Assembly: GCA_001592805.2 (NCBI GenBank) | Contig: CP051140.1 | Span: 1,551,501-1,615,500 of the forward strand | Source: Peltaster fructicola | Taxonomy: Eukaryota > Ascomycota > Dothideomycetes | DNA: 64,000 bases | Direction of reading: 5' to 3' | In this document: in pieces, positions 1 to 10,823 of the stretch | Layout of the letters: the number at the start of each line of letters is the position of its first letter | Numbering within the stretch: position 1 is the stretch's first letter | Notes under the pieces: model-generated | Database searches by the model: none | What the model saw: the letters and a program-made list of their open reading frames with translations, nothing else | Told to the model about the DNA's origin: nothing | Position numbers and translations under genes: made by a program

Positions 1-193
1 GCTCAGGCCGCCAAGAACTTCGATGTCATTCGTTCTCCAGACCAAAGCCAGCTTTGCTCACTCCTCGCACTTCGATTCCCCTTCCGCTCGTCACGCTCAT
101 TCATCGGAAGGCCACCATGTCCTTCTTGGACTGTGCTTGGCCTAGTAATATGACGCTTGCTTTCGGCTGGCCTTCTGTCACATACACATAACC

Positions 194-1123
194 ATGGCTG
201 CATTCACATCAGGCGCTGACTGGTCTTTTGATGGCATCCCTGGTGGATGGCAATCGCCAACGCAAGCCGAGACGACCCAGTCTGAGACTACACAAGAACC
301 TGTCTTCGATGCACCGCAAGAGCCTCAGCAGGAGCGTAAACACTGGCCACCGAGACAATGCCGTATCTGTCTCGAGTTGGTACAGCCGACCTTCGAGATG
401 AATGATTCTCCTCTTCCAGCAAGTCTTCGCCCAAAACCACGAGTGACGTATACCTCGAGCGAAGGAGGACGTCTACTACGCCCATGCAAATGCAAAGGAA
501 CACAGAAATACGTGCATGAAGACTGTCTGTCAGCTTGGAGAATGGCAGATCCGTTGGCAAAACGCAACTATTGGGAGTGTCCGACGTGTCGATACCGATA
601 CCATCTGCAACGTCTTACGTGGGCAGCCTACATCAGTAGCACAAGTTCTCAGCTTGGTCTGACAATGCTGATACTCTTGGTGACGGTCTTTGTTCTTGGC
701 TTCGTTGCCGATCCCATCATCAACCTATACCTTGACCCAGTCTATACTGTCTATTCTGGCGGAGGTCCGACTGGCAGCCTTGTGTTCGAGGATGAAGCCG
801 CGGGCTGGACCGAGCATTTCGTCAAAGGTCTTGCGAGTCTTGGACTTTTAGGCTTCGCCAAATTCCTCTTCACACTCAGCCCTCTCAACGTTTTCAACAT
901 TCGCGCAAGAGGTGGAGGATTCGGCGGTGCAAGAGTCGCTGCTGGCACTGGACGAGACAGACTGAGTCAGATTGGCTGGATAGCGATACTCGTTGGTGTG
1001 GTCACTTTCCTCTGGGCTGTCTGGAAGGCGGTAAGAGCATGGTCTCGTCGGACTCTACAAGCAGCTGGTGAACGAGTCATGGATGTACCAGGCAGTAATG
1101 ATGAAGACGAAGATACGCAGTAA
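194..1123 (+). CDS. RING-CH (RINGv) membrane E3 ubiquitin ligase, MARCH/Ssm4-like
   Basis: A single exon of 309 residues. The C4HC3 RING-CH pattern is complete: Cys56, Cys59, Cys98, Cys100, His108, Cys111, Cys129 and Cys132, including the motifs CRIC, CKCKGT, VHEDCL and CPTC. Hydrophobic segments follow at about residues 150-178, 211-236 and 256-278, so the ligase domain faces the cytosol next to a membrane anchor. RING-CH proteins transfer ubiquitin from an E2 onto membrane substrates, often in ER or endosomal quality control. The substrate cannot be read from the sequence. The first ATG (ACCATGG, a good fungal context) starts a Gln/Thr-rich, probably disordered N-terminus. The tail is acidic. 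No intron is needed. Family identity is firm; the orthologue is not assigned. Confidence 0.9.
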   Translation: MAAFTSGADWSFDGIPGGWQSPTQAETTQSETTQEPVFDAPQEPQQERKHWPPRQCRICLELVQPTFEMNDSPLPASLRPKPRVTYTSSEGGRLLRPCKCKGTQKYVHEDCLSAWRMADPLAKRNYWECPTCRYRYHLQRLTWAAYISSTSSQLGLTMLILLVTVFVLGFVADPIINLYLDPVYTVYSGGGPTGSLVFEDEAAGWTEHFVKGLASLGLLGFAKFLFTLSPLNVFNIRARGGGFGGARVAAGTGRDRLSQIGWIAILVGVVTFLWAVWKAVRAWSRRTLQAAGERVMDVPGSNDEDEDTQ

Positions 1124-2641
1124 TGATCAGGATCTCGACTCTGCCATCAAGCAAACGAACGCATGAATGAAGGGACGATACTACTTTCTCCATCTCTGTT
1201 GACATCAGCTCAGCTCGATGCCGGTTGCCCACTCTCACAGCTGCTCTATGCTCGTCTTCTGCGCTGGCAGCGATTCGACGCTGTTCCTTTGCTTCACAGC
1301 CATTCCGCATTGCTTCCACACTTCCACAACTCTCAATACTGATCCCATACCTTCCAACACTGCTCATTGCGGACCTCCTTCACACTTTCTCCTCCTTGCA
1401 ACACTTTGAGTTGCCACGTCTTTGTTCCCTCTTCGGGTCTCCATGGCGTGTCAATCAGTCTCGTTGCGAACATCAAACCTTTGTTCTCCAAGCACTGTCT
1501 TGTTGGAGCGTCTTGCTCTGACAAGACATCTGGTGCAAGGAAACGTTATCAACCAGCGTGGTCACTTCTGCCCTTCTCGTCCGATCAGGATATTCTTTTG
1601 TGGAAGAAGCAATTGTCATCATCTACTGGTACAGTCAATACTCGACATGGCGGTAGGAGTCTATGACAGTATCAATGAGTGATCGGTAGGCATCAGCTTC
1701 GGCTGATGTATTAATGGCTGCCAGACTGCTTGCAATACATCGATGTTGCCGTCATGGCGGATGGTGCTCTTCTGACAGTCGCTGTTGCTGTGCCAAGGAT
1801 ACACTGTACTGTGGCAGATATCTATAATGATGTCTCTTATTTGGAATTCGGGAAGCACTTTTCGAGAAGCGCCATCAGGACTGGTCACAACACCACAATA
1901 CACTCTGATGACTACAAGAAGCCTCTTCGACGCCGCCCGTCGGGGAAAACGGGCATCCACTGTGCCTACCATTCGTGTCCTCATCTGCAATCTTATTTAG
2001 TCTACGTAGTCCATATCACACGAGCAATGTATCAGGCTAGGTTTCGCCAGCATTCCAGTGTCAATCTCGTATTCGCATGTGCTGTAGTCCCTCTGGTCAT
2101 GCACGAGACCATCGAGGAATGTGGCATACGGAAAGACAATTGTCGTCTACGGCCGAGGCAGGCATGCAGCTGTCGAGTCAGCAGTATCAATCACATCGAA
2201 GTTAAAGCACAGATGATTGTGAGTGAACAATCGTTTCAGAGATATCATTGCTTCACAAGGTAAGACGGATGGATGAGAGCGTTTGTGAACATGACAATGC
2301 TTGAGTAGTAATATTTGACAACTGAATTATCCTAATTGGCTTGGTCTTTCGCTACATAATCGCAGTGTAGTTTCAAAGATCGTCACTCGCAGGCAATGCC
2401 ACAAATCAATGCAGAATCGATGCTCTAGCAACGACCAGAGAGTTGTACCCGAGTGTCATGGATGGAAGCACCGTTTTTTCCCACCCGTGTTCGTAAGACA
2501 TTAATTTCCTCCATGAACTCGTCGTCTTCTCTGCTCGTATATTTTGGTCGGATGCTGCTCATCGCAAAAGGAGTGGATCATATGCACATCGAAAGTCGTA
2601 GAAAGCATGCTTGATGTGGTGTGTCATGGCTGGATCATCCT
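1124..2641. other. Intergenic region, no gene recognised
   Basis: This 1.5 kb region lies between the 3' ends of two convergent genes. The longest open frames (up to about 177 codons near 1730-2263) show no recognisable domain and are interrupted in plausible extensions. The only distinct structure noticed is a perfect 7-bp hairpin with a TTCG loop at 1691-1708. Confidence 0.5.
1691..1708. repeat. Perfect inverted repeat, 7-bp stem with TTCG loop
   Basis: CATCAGC, TTCG, GCTGATG reads as a perfect hairpin. A UUCG loop closed by C-G is an exceptionally stable RNA tetraloop. It lies about 570 bp beyond the stop codon of the RING-CH gene, in an otherwise featureless gap. It may simply be chance. 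Confidence 0.4.
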
Positions 2642-3578
2642 TTAAAGGAGAGCAAGAGCCAGGACACCGGCAGCGAGACCGAAGGCCTCACCACGGACAA
2701 CTGGAGCGGCGGCACCAGTGTAGGCAGCTGCAGCGCGGGTGGTGGATGCGACGTATGAGGCACGAGCAGTGGTAGCCTGGATCTGTCCGTCGGAGATCTG
2801 GGTGACTGGGTTGGCAGTTGGGCCCTGGATCTGACCGTCAGAGATCTGGGTGATTGGGTTCTTTGCGGTTGTGGCCTGGATCTGTCCATCGGAGATTTGG
2901 GTGACTGGGTTCTTGGCAGTGGTAGCCTGGATCTGACCGTCGGAGATCTGAGTAACTGGCTTGCACTGAGTTGCTTGTGCCTGACCGTCGCTGAGCTGGC
3001 AGATTGGGACTGGAGTTGCCTGTGGCTGGCCGTCTGACAGCTGAGAGGCAACGGTGGCGGAGCTTCCAACTGGGATGACATCGATGTAGATTGGCGAGCA
3101 CTGTGGTGCGTCGTTGATGAGGTAGAGGTTGTAGAAGTCACCGCTCAGGCACTGCTTGAAGAGGGTGGTTCCGCCGATAGCGAGAGAGCCGTTTCCACAG
3201 ACAGACCATCCTGCAGTGTAAATAGCACCAGTCTGTGGTGGAGCATCGAACTGGAACTGGCTGTTGGCAGCGATGTAACCAGTGCGGCCCTGGCTGTCGG
3301 TGAGGACACCGTTCTGAAGCATGACAGTGAGTGTGTTTGCCTGTCGCTGCATGTGATTGTCAGTGGATGTCATGCATCGAAAAGAGGAGATATGGGCTTA
3401 CGCTTTCGAGGTCACGCTTGGAGGTGGTTGCGTTGATGGTCTCAATCTCGAATGAGCCCGAGTATGAGGTCTGGCAACCAGCTGGTGCTGATGCTGATGG
3501 TGCAATAGCAGAGGTAACACCCTGTGGCACGGCGTAGACTGCGGCCACGAGGCCGAGAAGAGCGAGTGAGTACTGCAT
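2642..3578 (-). CDS. PIR-repeat cell wall protein with N-terminal Cys domain and GPI-like tail
   Basis: Two exons (3578-3402 and 3346-2642; 55-bp intron, GTAAGC donor) give 293 residues. Residues 1-17 form a signal peptide. A block at about 75-150 (FQFDAPPQTGAIYTAGW, QCLSGDFYNLYLIND, Cys109/125/142 plus Cys35) matches the Cys domain that ends yeast Pir/Hsp150 proteins. Six PIR units follow at about 160-252 (QLSDGQPQA, then QISDGQIQA types). In yeast, the glutamine of such units is ester-linked to beta-1,3-glucan. The last 15 residues are hydrophobic, as in a GPI signal. A Kex2-like KR is at 54-55. Compared with yeast, the order of repeats and Cys domain is reversed. The CT-rich leader before the ATG suits a highly expressed wall gene. 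A second acceptor 4 bp downstream (3343) would shift the frame and is not used here. Confidence 0.88.
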
Positions 3579-6013
3579 CTTGTTGGTAGCGATTGTGAGT
3601 TGGCGAGGAGTGGGAAGGATGAAGGATGACTTGATGATGGTGATGATCGATGCTTTTTGCAGAGATGCAGATGCTATCAAGCGATTGTTTGTGGAATGTG
3701 AAGAAGTGTGATGAATTAGAAGAAGAAGAGTCGATGTGTGGAATGCAATCTATATTCAATTGAGGACGAGCCACCAACCCCTCGCTCCCATGGAAACCAT
3801 GGGCTGGGAACATGGGTCTACTGTGCATATCACCCTCGATTCAAGCGAAACACCGGCCTTCTCGTTACTATGTTACTGCGTACCATACCGCATGAGGCTC
3901 TGTCCCGCACGCGATCTACAGCTCTATTTGCAGCGATGATGGTAGGTGTGTTCAATAGCGGAATTTCCTTGGTACATTCGGATGACTTCAACATCCAGCT
4001 TTCTGTAGCAACGCCGCACGCTAATGCAAGTGGATCTCCTAGTCGACTGGTAGACCAGAGGGAGCCTTTGTTCCAGTATCTACTCGCTCATTGAATGAGT
4101 TCTGGCCGGCCGCGGGATGAGGAAAAAGAGGAGGCAAGTCGCTCACTTCCCGAGCTCATCCTAGGCGAACATACTCGTACGCCAGCACATGCTGCCTGCA
4201 TGAGGAAGAGGCTGGACGGTGGCGAGATCTCAATGCAACGGACCAGAGCGGGGCGCATACTGACACACAAGATCGTGTTGACGTGCCGCAAGCATATACA
4301 TACACATGCAGGCTTGAGAGGTCGAAGCATAGGTGTCTGGTTGCTCACATATGCAACACTAAGAACCGCTACGATCCACGAAAAGAGGCCAAAGCATTAG
4401 TGCTGCAAGGAAAGCAGTCTTCGAAACGGCGAGCTCTCCTAGTCGAGGAGTTGTCGACCTTGGCAGTGAGAACCACATGGTGGAGAATCCCTATCCAATA
4501 CCCAGAGACTGCTGCTGCTGACGACGACACCTCGAATCCCAACCGATGAAACAATGGCAGATGCTGAGTGTGAGGAGCCTCTCGCATGTGGTTCTTCCCT
4601 CTCTGTGTCTTCCGCATCTGGTCTGGTATGGAGCAGAACATCCTTGTACAAACCAACCGCACGGCCGTACTACTTGACTCAACGCGCGGCAGGAAACTGG
4701 GAATTGTCTTTTGTGTGCGGCAGGGCTCCTTCGAGTGGACAAGGATGTGCGTCCGAACTACTGTCGAGACAAGGGAAAGCTCTAACATCTTTTTTTCTCG
4801 AAGCTCTCTCTGACTGCATACGAGCTGTTACAGGATTTTCCTTACTGCTTATGCTCAACCGCATGCTGCTCAGCATCGTCATCATCATCGTTCTTGAAAC
4901 CGGACTGATACTTTATAAGCGAGCAAACCACTTCTCTCCATCGGCGATGATGATCTAACGTCGAAAGAAAGGTAGGCGGCAAAGCAATGGCCATGACACT
5001 CACATCGACGCTATCACCTACGCCATCGAGGCTGTGGTCAAAGCTGGAGGATCGTCCGTCTATAACGACTCGGCGGCAAAATCGGGCGAGACAGGACGGC
5101 TAGAAGGCTTGCTTCCCAGAGGCTGGCATCCTTGCCGCCCATCAAGCCACCCTGCTTGGCTTTTCTGAGGCTCTGCTTGTCTCCCAGCCGACCATTCCTT
5201 ACACAAGGCGGCGTATTTCCTGTGCATGAATCGCTGTCAAGGGTTCAGAAAGGACGAAAACAAGAGGCTCCATTCACCACTGTCGTGGTGGCAGGTAAGA
5301 AAGAGGCCATGAGCGCTAAACCAGTGCATCGGAAAGGCAGCATTTCCTGGTCGCCTTGGCTACATTGTTGAATTGTGGCCGGCCTAACGGCACAGCTTTT
5401 TTCTCTTTTGCTGACAGTTCCCTCCACCCCACAGGTATACCACACCACGCACACCATGTGTGAAGCTGCTTTATGCCGCATCGAGCTTTTCCATGACGCC
5501 AAACAATACCTGAATACGAATCCAGCTGCACGTCAAGCTGGGAGCTCTAGCAATCATCCGAAAGAGGAGCTACGACGATCTACGTATCTCGCGTGCACTA
5601 ACAACGACTCGATAGTCCGGCGGGGATTCCATGGTTCACAGAGGCAGCAAGAAGTGCAAGCTCATTCTTCGGCGAGATCGATATGCTATTATCAAATTAT
5701 GTATGACTCGCACACAGACGATTGTCTCTCCTCAGCCACACATCGGTTGGGTAGCTTTTTTGTCCCTCCTCACAACCAGTAGGCGTTTCCCTTGCATATA
5801 CCTCGGCGCTTGACCCGAGTGGTGCTCGATAGCAATCCCAAGTGTACATGATGAGCGCCTCTCATCTTCGCTAAACAAACTAAACGAGTCGCTATGAACG
5901 CAGCAAGGCGAGAAAAGCAGGGACTTTCGCTCACTTTTCGTAGATCTGAGATCGACCAATGCCCATTTGGATATAAGCATTTGCAGCCAATCGTGGCAGC
6001 ATCTGCATCACCC
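3579..6013. other. Intergenic region, no gene recognised
   Basis: This 2.4 kb stretch contains the promoter side of the PIR gene and the 3' side of the choline sulfatase. The first 180 bp upstream of the PIR start is pyrimidine-rich on the coding strand, with CTTCTTCTTC and CATCATC runs, like leaders of strongly expressed fungal genes. Open frames of up to 135-148 codons exist but have no recognisable domain or splice-consistent extension. I see nothing else. Confidence 0.45.
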
Positions 6014-7704
6014 TCATTGTCCGAGAGCGCCAGCCTGATGTGGTACGCTCAAAGTACCATGCTTGCCTGGGGTGCCGATGAGCTTGATGTTGCCATTGGC
6101 ATCCACGGCCGGGTATCTTGCACGACGCTCCAGATCGTCGAGGTCGAGGTGACTTCTGATGTACTTGTTGCGGCTGTCGTCTTCGACCTTATAATCCCAG
6201 CTCGTCCATGCGCCCTGCTTGAGCGCGGCGTGCGCAAAGCGTCGCTGGCGTTGTCGCTTCAGCACGTCCTCTGTGATCGTCTCCATGTTCCATTTGGCTT
6301 TGGCCTCAGCTACGAATCGCTCGTACACAGCCTGGATTGATGCATCTTGGCTGGTGGCGAGATTCGTTAGCTCTTTGGATCGGACGAGAGGTCGTAGAGC
6401 AGATCTGGATCGGCAGGACAGGTGATGTACTTCCACTGACCGCGGCGGATCATCATCATAGGTGCGATAGTGCCTTCGCCCATGTACTCAGCAAAGACAG
6501 TGTCGTGATTGTCTTTACCTCGGAGATGAGGCACAATCGATTTGCCATCCATAGGCAAGCCTGGAACGAGCCTGCTGCCTACAATGTCGACGAGCGTTGG
6601 CAGAATGTCAAGTGTGCTGACGTTTTGAGACACACGGTGAGGATGCCACAGCTTGGGGTAGCTGAAGAGCATAGGCACACGTACTGACGACTCGTAGTAG
6701 GACATCTTGTACCACAGACCTCGCTCGCCAAGCATGTCGCCATGATCACCAGAGAAGATGACGATCGTGTTGTCGGCGAGACCGCACTTCTTCAAAGTGT
6801 CCAGCAGGATGCCGATGTTGTCGTCGACATAGCTGACAGCACCGTAGTAAGCACGCTTGGCTGCCTTGATTTGCTCTGGCGTGAACTCGTACCCTTCAAG
6901 ATCACAGACTCGCTGAAGACGCTTGCTGTGTGGGTCGAGCTCGTCCTTGGGGATGTTGACGTCTGGCATGTCAATGTTGACGTCCTCATACATATCCCAG
7001 TACTTGTGCTCGATGGTATAAGGATCGTGAGGATGAGTGAGAGAGACGGTCAGACAGAATGGTCGCTTGTCGGCTGGCTGACGAACATAATCGTATAGGT
7101 ACTGCTTGGCCTTGTACATGACTTCCTCGTCATAGTCAAGCTGGTTGCTACGGACACAAGGACCGGCCTGGAAAATGGAAGAGCTGTTGTGGTACCACTC
7201 AAGCCTGGTTTCTGGCTCGTCCCAGTTGACAGACCATCCAAGGTCACCAGGATAGATGTCAGCAGTCAGTCGACGCTCATATCCGTGGAGCTGCTCGCCG
7301 ATGAAGTGCATCTTGCCACCAAGGATGCACTCATAGCCGGCATTCCGCAGGTAGTGGGCGTATGTGATGGTGTCCTCTGGGATAGGGCTGGCATTGTCGT
7401 ATGCGGCGATCTTCGACGGCAGCTGGCCTGTGATCATTGCCATGCGTGAAGGAGCGCAGAGTGGTGAGTTGCAGTACGCACTGTCAAAGACAACTGATTG
7501 CTCGGCCAGCTTGTCAAGGTGTGGCGTCTTGATCTGACTCTTCTCATTGTAGATCTTGAGCTGAGGTGCTGCAAGCTGATCTGCCATGATATAGAGGATG
7601 TTTGGCTGTGACGGAAACAGTGGCGTGCTGAAGCCATTTTGTCCTTGGAAGCCTGTGGGTGGGGACTCAGGAGGTGTCTGAGGCAGTCTCCTTGTTGGAT
7701 TCAT
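6014..7704 (-). CDS. Choline sulfatase, with an apparent one-base frameshift near the C-terminus
   Basis: Choline sulfatase cleaves choline-O-sulfate to choline and sulfate, which recovers stored sulfur. The sulfatase signature LCAPSRMAMITG supplies the cysteine (residue 83) that matures to formylglycine. Metal ligands are seen in the early MADQ and in FSGDHGDMLG. The C-terminal HAALKQGAWTSWDYKVED region is the choline-sulfatase-specific domain (Sulfatase_C type). The frame that carries the catalytic core ends at LSSDPKS-stop (about 6368). The conserved continuation KELTNLATSQD resumes one frame over at the same spot and runs to 6014. A one-base loss in the A run around 6374-6380 explains this, and restoring it gives 563 codons, the usual length. 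The start is the ATG at 7704 (MNPTRRLP), since the codons upstream in frame are not ATG. The cause could be a real mutation, a sequencing error, or less likely an odd intron. Confidence 0.85.
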
Positions 7705-8560
7705 GATGAGTCGCGAGTATGAGCGCACGAGAGATCTACGAGGTCAATGAAGGAGTGTCTCGCAGTCTTTCGGAGGTGAAATGTAGGAGTGATATATGCC
7801 GCCTCTTTTGACTTGCATGCAACGCTGATTGTAAGCAGGATGAGTCGGGAAAGATTGTCAGCAAGAACAACATGTGGTATGCAGGGCGTTGGGTATGAGG
7901 AAGAAGGAACTGATTACCTGATGGCGACAGACATCTGATCACGCTTCGTTTGTGCTTTGGGATGTGTGATTTTCGAAGATTATCACGCCATCCGGTGCGC
8001 ACTGTTCACCTCTGATTAGAGCCGGCGCCACCAGTCGCGTGCCCTCGTCCCTACGTCTTTGTCCCTCGACAGCCTGCTGAAGTCGCCCGTCTTGACCTCA
8101 CTCCTCACAAATTTCGAACTCAGGCCTTGTAGCAGTCGCATGCACGTCGAGTACGACTCTTGGCTGCTTCTACGGCGTGGTTGTTGTCGAAGATGTATGT
8201 TGTCGAATTCGAGGAGGGCAGAAAGTCTATCACATCGACCACTAGGTGGCACGAGCCGAAGATGACTTCTTTCGCATCGCTCGTCCACTGCGTCGGGCAT
8301 CGTTTTTCATCAAGGCATGACGTCCCTGCTGAACATTCTTACAAATACACGAATCACCTTGCCAGGATCCTATAACCACAAACGGCAACACGGAGCTTGC
8401 GGTGTGCTGCTTTGCTCCTTGTGTTTGCTGACAGGACAACCACACTACCACGGGGCCTTAGTCTCATAGCGCAGAAGGGCCCTGATTTTCTTTTCCTCCG
8501 CATTACGTCAATCGCACCCTGTCACCATCCGAGGCTCAAGAAATACCGGAACAAGACCTC
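7705..8560. other. Divergent intergenic region
   Basis: An 856-bp region between the divergent starts of the choline sulfatase and PTH2. It must hold both promoters. No convincing gene, RNA or strong known site was recognised. Confidence 0.5.
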
Positions 8561-9215
8561 ATGGCAAACGTTCAGGATCAGGGCCCGCCGTCAGCTGCAG
8601 CAGCAGCAATCGGTACCGCCATCATCTGCGGTGTCACTGGATACTTCATCGGACAAGGTGCATCGCTCGGCTTTTTTGGGCGAGCACGCACGCGACCAGA
8701 TCATGCAGCTGAGGACAGCAGTGATCTAGAGGAAGAAGAGGAGGACGATGAAGACGAGGATGTACAAGATCTTGGCGAGCTGAAGACATTCACAGGCTCG
8801 AATGAGGAGTGCAAGCTGGTACTTGTAGTGAGGACAGACTTGGGCATGGGCAAGGGTAAGGAGATGCTGAGGTGTTGAAGAAGGAAAAAAAGCTGACAGC
8901 AAGCCAGGCAAGATCGCTGCACAGTGCTCTCACGCAACACTTGCCTGTTACAAGACTATGGTGAAGGCAAACCCTGCACATCCTGTTCTTCAACAGTGGG
9001 AGCGCCTTGGTCAGGCCAAGGTCGCACTCAAAGTGGACAGTGAAGATGAGATGTTGATGTTACAGGCGCAAGCTATCAGCCTTGGTCTGTGTGCAAGAGT
9101 TATACACGATGCAGGTCGTACACAGATCGCAAGTGGTTCAGCTACAGTGCTTGGCATTGGTCCCGCGCCGAAGAGCAAGATTGATGAAGTGACTGGACAC
9201 TTGAAGCTGCTGTAA
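8561..9215 (+). CDS. PTH2: Peptidyl-tRNA hydrolase 2
   Basis: Two exons (8561-8855, 8908-9215; 52-bp intron, phase 1) give 200 residues. Splicing joins KLVLVVRTDLGMGKG to KIAAQCSHATLACYK, the hallmark start of the PTH2 fold. The C-terminal block GSATVLGIGPAPKSKIDEVTG completes it. The enzyme releases tRNA from prematurely dropped peptidyl-tRNA. Residues about 11-35 are an Ala/Gly-rich hydrophobic segment, then an acidic Glu/Asp run at about 50-67. This resembles the membrane-anchored eukaryotic form (human PTRH2 sits in the mitochondrial outer membrane). Without the intron, the frame stops at once, which supports the splice. Confidence 0.93.
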
Positions 9216-10823
9216 GTGGACAGCGACCGAAGCTGATACGACACTCTGTGCCGACAAGTTCCACGTCACACTCCGCAACGCCGTCGCAGGAGGACACCAG
9301 CGAGGTCCCTCTGATGTCCTACAGCCATGTCATCTTGCAGCATGACGGTCCACGACTCTGCTCTGTGGACTCTCTCAGTACTGTCCAGGATTGGTTTTGT
9401 GTATGGATTATAAGCATTGCTGATCCGAATCGACACCCTTCCTGCACTTCTCGGCGGTAATGAGACCATATTGGTCAGCGAATTGAGGCCGCTGCGTAGT
9501 CCAGAAGATCTAGCACATCGTGTTTTCTGGCTTGGGCAAGTGAGAAAGAGGCAAGATTGCTGGATGTGTGTCCTTTCTCGATATTGGCGATAGGTGTTTA
9601 GAAGGATATCCTTGCTACAACAATCGAAGATCAACTTGATCAATCGCTCTGAAAGCCTGGGAAGACTGCTTGACACAACGAGATCCCCAAGAAGACGATG
9701 GCGAGGTGTCTTTACGCTACCTGTCGCTTCATCAAAGATCTGCTGTATGATATTATACTTGCCACAAGCGACGCAACACATTAGGTCAGTCTCATGGCTG
9801 CAGCTTGATTGTTAGGCTATGAGATCGATAGCATGGTAGACCCAGACGTACTGTCACATTGATTAGCTGCATGACGGTCATGGCGAAGTATGCCAGGAAG
9901 ACATTGCAATCCATCCTTTCCACAAACAAGGACCGGCAACAGATAGGCTCTATACATTAGCCCCATCACTGAGTAGCAAGATCATTCGACGCTGTGCCTA
10001 GAACTCACGTAGTAGTCTTTATCATCAACGGACTGATGTTTTGCTGACGACAGAGAATGGTCTGGACTGATTAGCACAGCAGCTACCGCCGATTACATCA
10101 TGCCGACGATACTGATTTGGATCGGACGAAGCCCCGAGCACACCTTGTCAGTAGTCGACAACCATTAGACACACCGGTCACGTGTGTCTGCGGTCAGTCA
10201 GATCGCTTATCCTACCTGAGACCATTGACAGCGCACGAAGGGCCGATAGCAACCAGTCACACTGGCCATGTTGACTTTCGTACGGTGCTGTCCGTCTTAC
10301 AAGGTTCACCGTCTCATGACTGCTGCACTCGAGCCTTGGCGCGATGAAGGCGTCTGACTGCGGCTATCACAAAGACGACAACCAGTCATCGAGAGAGACA
10401 ACCACATGCACCTCGGTAGCCGTTCAGTTGGTCGATTGGCATGTAATCAATGCTGTGAAGCTTTTTGCTCTGTCGGTGATGCACATTCGTCGACCAGAGC
10501 TTGATGCGCGCTCCAGTCCTGGGTGTGCTGATCTCCGTGTTGCGACGAGTATGCGGCCTGCTCTACGCGCCAGAGCGAACGCAGATGTATTCGACGTGCA
10601 GCACGTCGACACATCCTGTCTCCACTCTGTTAGACGAAGGCAGTCCAGACTAACTCCTTGAAGAGAAACAGGGTTCTTGTGAAGGCAGCGCCAGCGCGAG
10701 GTAAATGAGTTCGCACATCCCCAAGCTGATCGTACGTACACTCCTCGTCCTCCTGAATAAGTTGATCATTGTCGTTCGTCTCGAACAGTCTTTTCGTGGT
10801 ACAGATACTGCTGTGCAGCGGCA
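9216..10823. other. Intergenic region, no gene recognised
   Basis: A 1.6 kb region between two plus-strand genes. An antisense open frame at 9266-9781 (about 171 codons) has no recognisable motif. Shorter frames at 10117-10741 look like chance. The last few hundred bases should contain the promoter of the zinc-finger gene. Confidence 0.45.

Noticed and set aside
1730-2263. 177-codon plus-strand frame
   Set aside because: No recognisable motif, atypical composition and no consistent splice extension; judged chance.
6340-6385. Small intron in place of the choline sulfatase frameshift, using GTCCGA as donor and CTAAC as branch
   Set aside because: The donor is poor, and splicing would delete the conserved ELTNLA motif that matches the family in the shifted frame.
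9266-9781. 171-codon minus-strand frame
   Set aside because: No domain, poor codon pattern and no plausible exons nearby.
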